Assembly (NCBI RefSeq): GCF_004137255.1
Contig: NZ_SDWT01000001.1
Location: 496,001-560,000, forward strand
Length of the DNA stretch: 64,000 bases
Source of the DNA: Nocardioides oleivorans
GTDB taxonomy: Bacteria > Actinomycetota > Actinomycetes > Propionibacteriales > Nocardioidaceae
Direction of reading: 5' to 3'
Shown: positions 61,653 through 64,000 of the stretch, piece after piece
Layout: the number at the start of each line of letters is the position of its first letter
Position numbering within the stretch: position 1 is the first letter of the stretch
Notes under the pieces: generated by a model
Told to the model about the DNA's origin: nothing
The model's input: the letters and a program-made list of their open reading frames with translations, nothing else
Database searches by the model: none
Translations under genes and position numbers: made by a program

Positions 61653-63004
61653 CACTCACCCAGCAACGCATCCTCGCCACGGAGATCCCGGGCCCGAAGT
61701 CGCAGGCCCTCCAGGCCCGCAAGGTCGCGAGCGTCTCCGCCGGCGTCGGCACGACGCTGCCGGTCTACGTCGAGCAGGCGGGCGGCGGCATCCTCCGCGA
61801 CGTCGACGGCAACCAGCTCATCGACTTCGGCTCGGGCATCGCGGTCACCACGGTCGGCAACGCCTCGCCGCGAGTGGTCGAGGCGGTGCAGCGGCAGGTC
61901 GCCGACTTCACCCACACCTGCTTCATGGTCACGCCCTACGAGGAGTACGTCGCCGTCTGCGAGAAGCTCGCCGAGCTCACCCCGGGCGGGCACGAGAAGC
62001 GCTCGGCGCTCTTCAACTCCGGCGCCGAGGCGGTGGAGAACGCGGTCAAGGTCGCGCGCCACCACACCGGCCGCGACGCCATCGTCGTCTTCGACCACGC
62101 CTACCACGGCCGGACGAACCTCACGATGGCGCTGACCGCGAAGAACATGCCCTACAAGCACGGCTTCGGGCCCTTCGCCGGCGAGATCTACCGCTCCCCC
62201 ATGGCCTACCCCTACCGCTGGCCCGGTGGCGCGGAGGCGTGCGCCGACGAGGCCTTCGAGGCCTTCGTCTCGACCGTCCACGCCCAGGTCGGCGAGGACA
62301 ACTGCGCGGCCGTGCTCATCGAGCCGATCCAGGGCGAGGGCGGCTTCATCGTCCCGCCGCCGGGGTGGTTGAAGCGCGTCTCCGAGTGGTGCGCCGAGCA
62401 CGACATCCTGCTCATCGCCGACGAGATCCAGACCGGGTTCGCGCGCACCGGCGACTGGTTCGCCTGCGACCACGAGGGTGTCGTGCCCGACCTGGTCACC
62501 ACCGCCAAGGGCATGGCCGGCGGCCTCCCGCTGGCCGCCGTCACCGGTCGCGCCGAGGTGATGGACTCCGTCCACGTCGGTGGCCTGGGCGGCACCTACG
62601 GCGGCAACCCGGTCGCCTGCGCGGCCGCGCTGGCCGCGATCGAGACGATGGAGGCCTCCGACCTCCCATCACGCGCCCGCGAGATCGAGGCGATCTTCCT
62701 GCCCCGGCTGCGGGCGCTCGCCGAGCGGCACCCCGACCGCGTGGGCGACATCCGCGGCCGCGGCGCGATGCTGGCGGTGGAGCTCGTCAGCGACGGCCCC
62801 GGTCGTACGCCGGACGCGGCGCTCGCCGGTGCGGTCCACCGGGCCTGCTCGGCCGAGGGCCTGGTGACGCTCACCTGCGGCACCTTCGGCAACGTGTTCC
62901 GCTTCCTGCCGCCGCTGGCCATCGGCGACGACCTGCTCGTCGAGGGCCTCGACGTCTTCGAGGCTGCCTTCGACGCCGCCGCCAGTGGCAAGGTGGAGGG
63001 ATGA
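61649..63004 (+). CDS. gabT: 4-aminobutyrate--2-oxoglutarate transaminase
   Basis: A 451-residue class III aminotransferase. The PLP lysine is Lys287 in TTAKGMAGGLP, Asp258 is in LIADEIQTGFARTG, and FNSGAEAVENAVKVAR and EPIQGEGGFIVPP are as in bacterial GabT. It converts GABA to succinic semialdehyde. It is coupled to both neighbours by ATGA overlaps and lies directly before the succinate-semialdehyde dehydrogenase gene. Confidence 0.94.
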   Translation: MTLTQQRILATEIPGPKSQALQARKVASVSAGVGTTLPVYVEQAGGGILRDVDGNQLIDFGSGIAVTTVGNASPRVVEAVQRQVADFTHTCFMVTPYEEYVAVCEKLAELTPGGHEKRSALFNSGAEAVENAVKVARHHTGRDAIVVFDHAYHGRTNLTMALTAKNMPYKHGFGPFAGEIYRSPMAYPYRWPGGAEACADEAFEAFVSTVHAQVGEDNCAAVLIEPIQGEGGFIVPPPGWLKRVSEWCAEHDILLIADEIQTGFARTGDWFACDHEGVVPDLVTTAKGMAGGLPLAAVTGRAEVMDSVHVGGLGGTYGGNPVACAAALAAIETMEASDLPSRAREIEAIFLPRLRALAERHPDRVGDIRGRGAMLAVELVSDGPGRTPDAALAGAVHRACSAEGLVTLTCGTFGNVFRFLPPLAIGDDLLVEGLDVFEAAFDAAASGKVEG

Positions 63005-64000
63005 CGAGCAACGACTCCGTGATCACGTCCGTCCCCACCCGGCTCCTCATCGGCGGCGAGTGGGTCGATGCCACCGGCGGCGCCACCTTCGAGGTCACCA
63101 ACCCGGCCAACGACGAGGTGCTCGCGAGCATCGCCGACGCCACGCCCGCCGACGGCGAGCGCGCGCTCGCCGCGGCCGCCGGTGCGCAGGCCGAGTGGCG
63201 CGCGACCGAGCCCCGCAAGCGGGGCGAGATCCTGCGCAGCGCCTTCGAGCTCCTCACCGAGCGGGCCGACGACTTCGCCCGGCTGATGACGCTCGAGATG
63301 GGCAAGGCCCTCCCGGAGGCGAAGGGCGAGGTCGCCTACGGCGCCGAGTTCTTCCGCTGGTTCTCCGAGGAGGCGGTGCGCATCCACGGGCGCTACGCCG
63401 AGGCGCCCGCCGGCAACACCCGCCTGATCACGATGAAGGGGCCGGTGGGCCCGACGCTGATGATCACGCCGTGGAACTTCCCGCTCGCGATGGGCACGCG
63501 CAAGATCGGCCCGGCGATCGCCGCCGGCTGCACGATGGTGGTCAAGCCGGCCGCGGAGACCCCGCTCACCATGCTGGCGCTCGCCGCCCTGCTCGAGGAG
63601 GTGGGCCTGCCGAAGGGCGTGCTCAACGTGGTCACCACGACCGACTCGGGCGGCGTCTGCGAGCCGATCATCAAGGACTCGCGGCTGCGCAAGCTGACCT
63701 TCACCGGGTCGACGGCCGTGGGCAAGAAGCTCGTCGCGCAGGCGGCCGACCAGCTGCTGCGGGTGTCGATGGAGCTCGGCGGCAACGCACCGTTCATCGT
63801 CTTCGGCGACGCCGACCTCGACGCCGCCGTCGACGGGGCGATGCTCGCGAAGATGCGCAACATCGGCGAGGCCTGCACCTCGGCCAACCGCTTCCTCGTC
63901 CACTCGGCCGTCGCCGAGGAGTTCGCCGAGAAGCTCGCGGCGCGGATGGGGGCGATGAAGGTCGGCGACGGCACCCAGGAGGGCGTCGAGGTCGGTCCGC
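63001..64000 (+). CDS. gabD: succinate-semialdehyde dehydrogenase (3'-truncated by window end)
   Basis: 333 residues are visible of an aldehyde dehydrogenase normally about 460-490 long. The catalytic Glu258 is in MELGGNAP and Cys292 in IGEACTSANRF; ITPWNFPLAMGTRKIGPAIA and FTGSTAVGKKL are cofactor and structural motifs. The position after gabT identifies the likely substrate as succinic semialdehyde. ATG 63001 overlaps the gabT stop (ATGA). Confidence 0.92.
   Translation, partial: MTSNDSVITSVPTRLLIGGEWVDATGGATFEVTNPANDEVLASIADATPADGERALAAAAGAQAEWRATEPRKRGEILRSAFELLTERADDFARLMTLEMGKALPEAKGEVAYGAEFFRWFSEEAVRIHGRYAEAPAGNTRLITMKGPVGPTLMITPWNFPLAMGTRKIGPAIAAGCTMVVKPAAETPLTMLALAALLEEVGLPKGVLNVVTTTDSGGVCEPIIKDSRLRKLTFTGSTAVGKKLVAQAADQLLRVSMELGGNAPFIVFGDADLDAAVDGAMLAKMRNIGEACTSANRFLVHSAVAEEFAEKLAARMGAMKVGDGTQEGVEVGP

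Overview
This is a GC-rich (roughly 70%) actinobacterial chromosome segment. The gene content and protein style (GTG starts, SigE-family sigma factor, class E sortase, tailed ribosomal proteins, the MoxR/DUF58/transglutaminase-like plus FHA/kinase cluster) fit Nocardioides or a close Nocardioidaceae relative. The genus is an inference from protein character; there is no 16S gene here. No insertion sequence, prophage, CRISPR array, rRNA or tRNA was seen.

Layout: (1) 1-3348, three tandem acyl-CoA dehydrogenases, the first cut by the window edge; the first two look like the two halves of a heteromeric enzyme. (2) 3435-18112, a mixed accessory stretch of mostly short transcription units: ABC-F protein and a divergent NRAMP-like transporter; a SigE-type sigma factor with a membrane-anchored partner; aldo/keto reductase with an FAD disulfide-reductase-like enzyme; cytochrome P450; class E sortase; kinase-fold phosphotransferase; RsmC-like methyltransferase with truA; an ArsR-SRPBCC-DinB-fold operon with a very legible promoter and double operator; and a ketopantoate-reductase-like gene ending inside a long perfect palindrome. 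(3) 18263-22128 (minus), the alpha-operon block infA-rpmJ-rpsM-rpsK-rpsD-rpoA-rplQ. (4) 22329-36717, a two-armed cell-envelope/signalling cluster: a minus-strand operon (2091-residue Ig/FnIII surface protein, MoxR ATPase, DUF58 protein, transglutaminase-fold protein without catalytic residues) facing a plus-strand operon (FHA protein, membrane Ser/Thr kinase, secreted HNH protein). (5) 36721-37910, terC behind a probable yybP-ykoY manganese riboswitch. (6) 37956-50708 (minus), the S10 and spc operons from rpsJ to map. (7) 51083-52644, a lipoprotein hydrolase and trmB. (8) 52697-64000, a polyamine/GABA catabolic regulon: aminotransferase plus Lrp regulator on the minus strand, diverging from aldehyde dehydrogenase-potD-potA-potB-potC-saccharopine-dehydrogenase-like-gabT-gabD, the last cut by the window end.

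How the parts work together: region 8 encodes uptake of putrescine or spermidine, transamination to gamma-aminobutyraldehyde, oxidation to GABA, transamination to succinic semialdehyde and oxidation to succinate. Regions 3 and 6 supply most ribosomal proteins plus SecY, Adk, Map, IF-1 and RpoA, but are separated by about 15.8 kb carrying regions 4 and 5, whereas map is usually followed by infA in relatives. Region 4 is the best candidate for a poorly described system: phosphorylation-dependent signalling next to a giant exported adhesin-like protein and an AAA+ assembly module. Starts were adjusted inward from the longest reading frame where ribosome-binding sites, family starts or overlaps decided; coordinates and motifs were read by eye.
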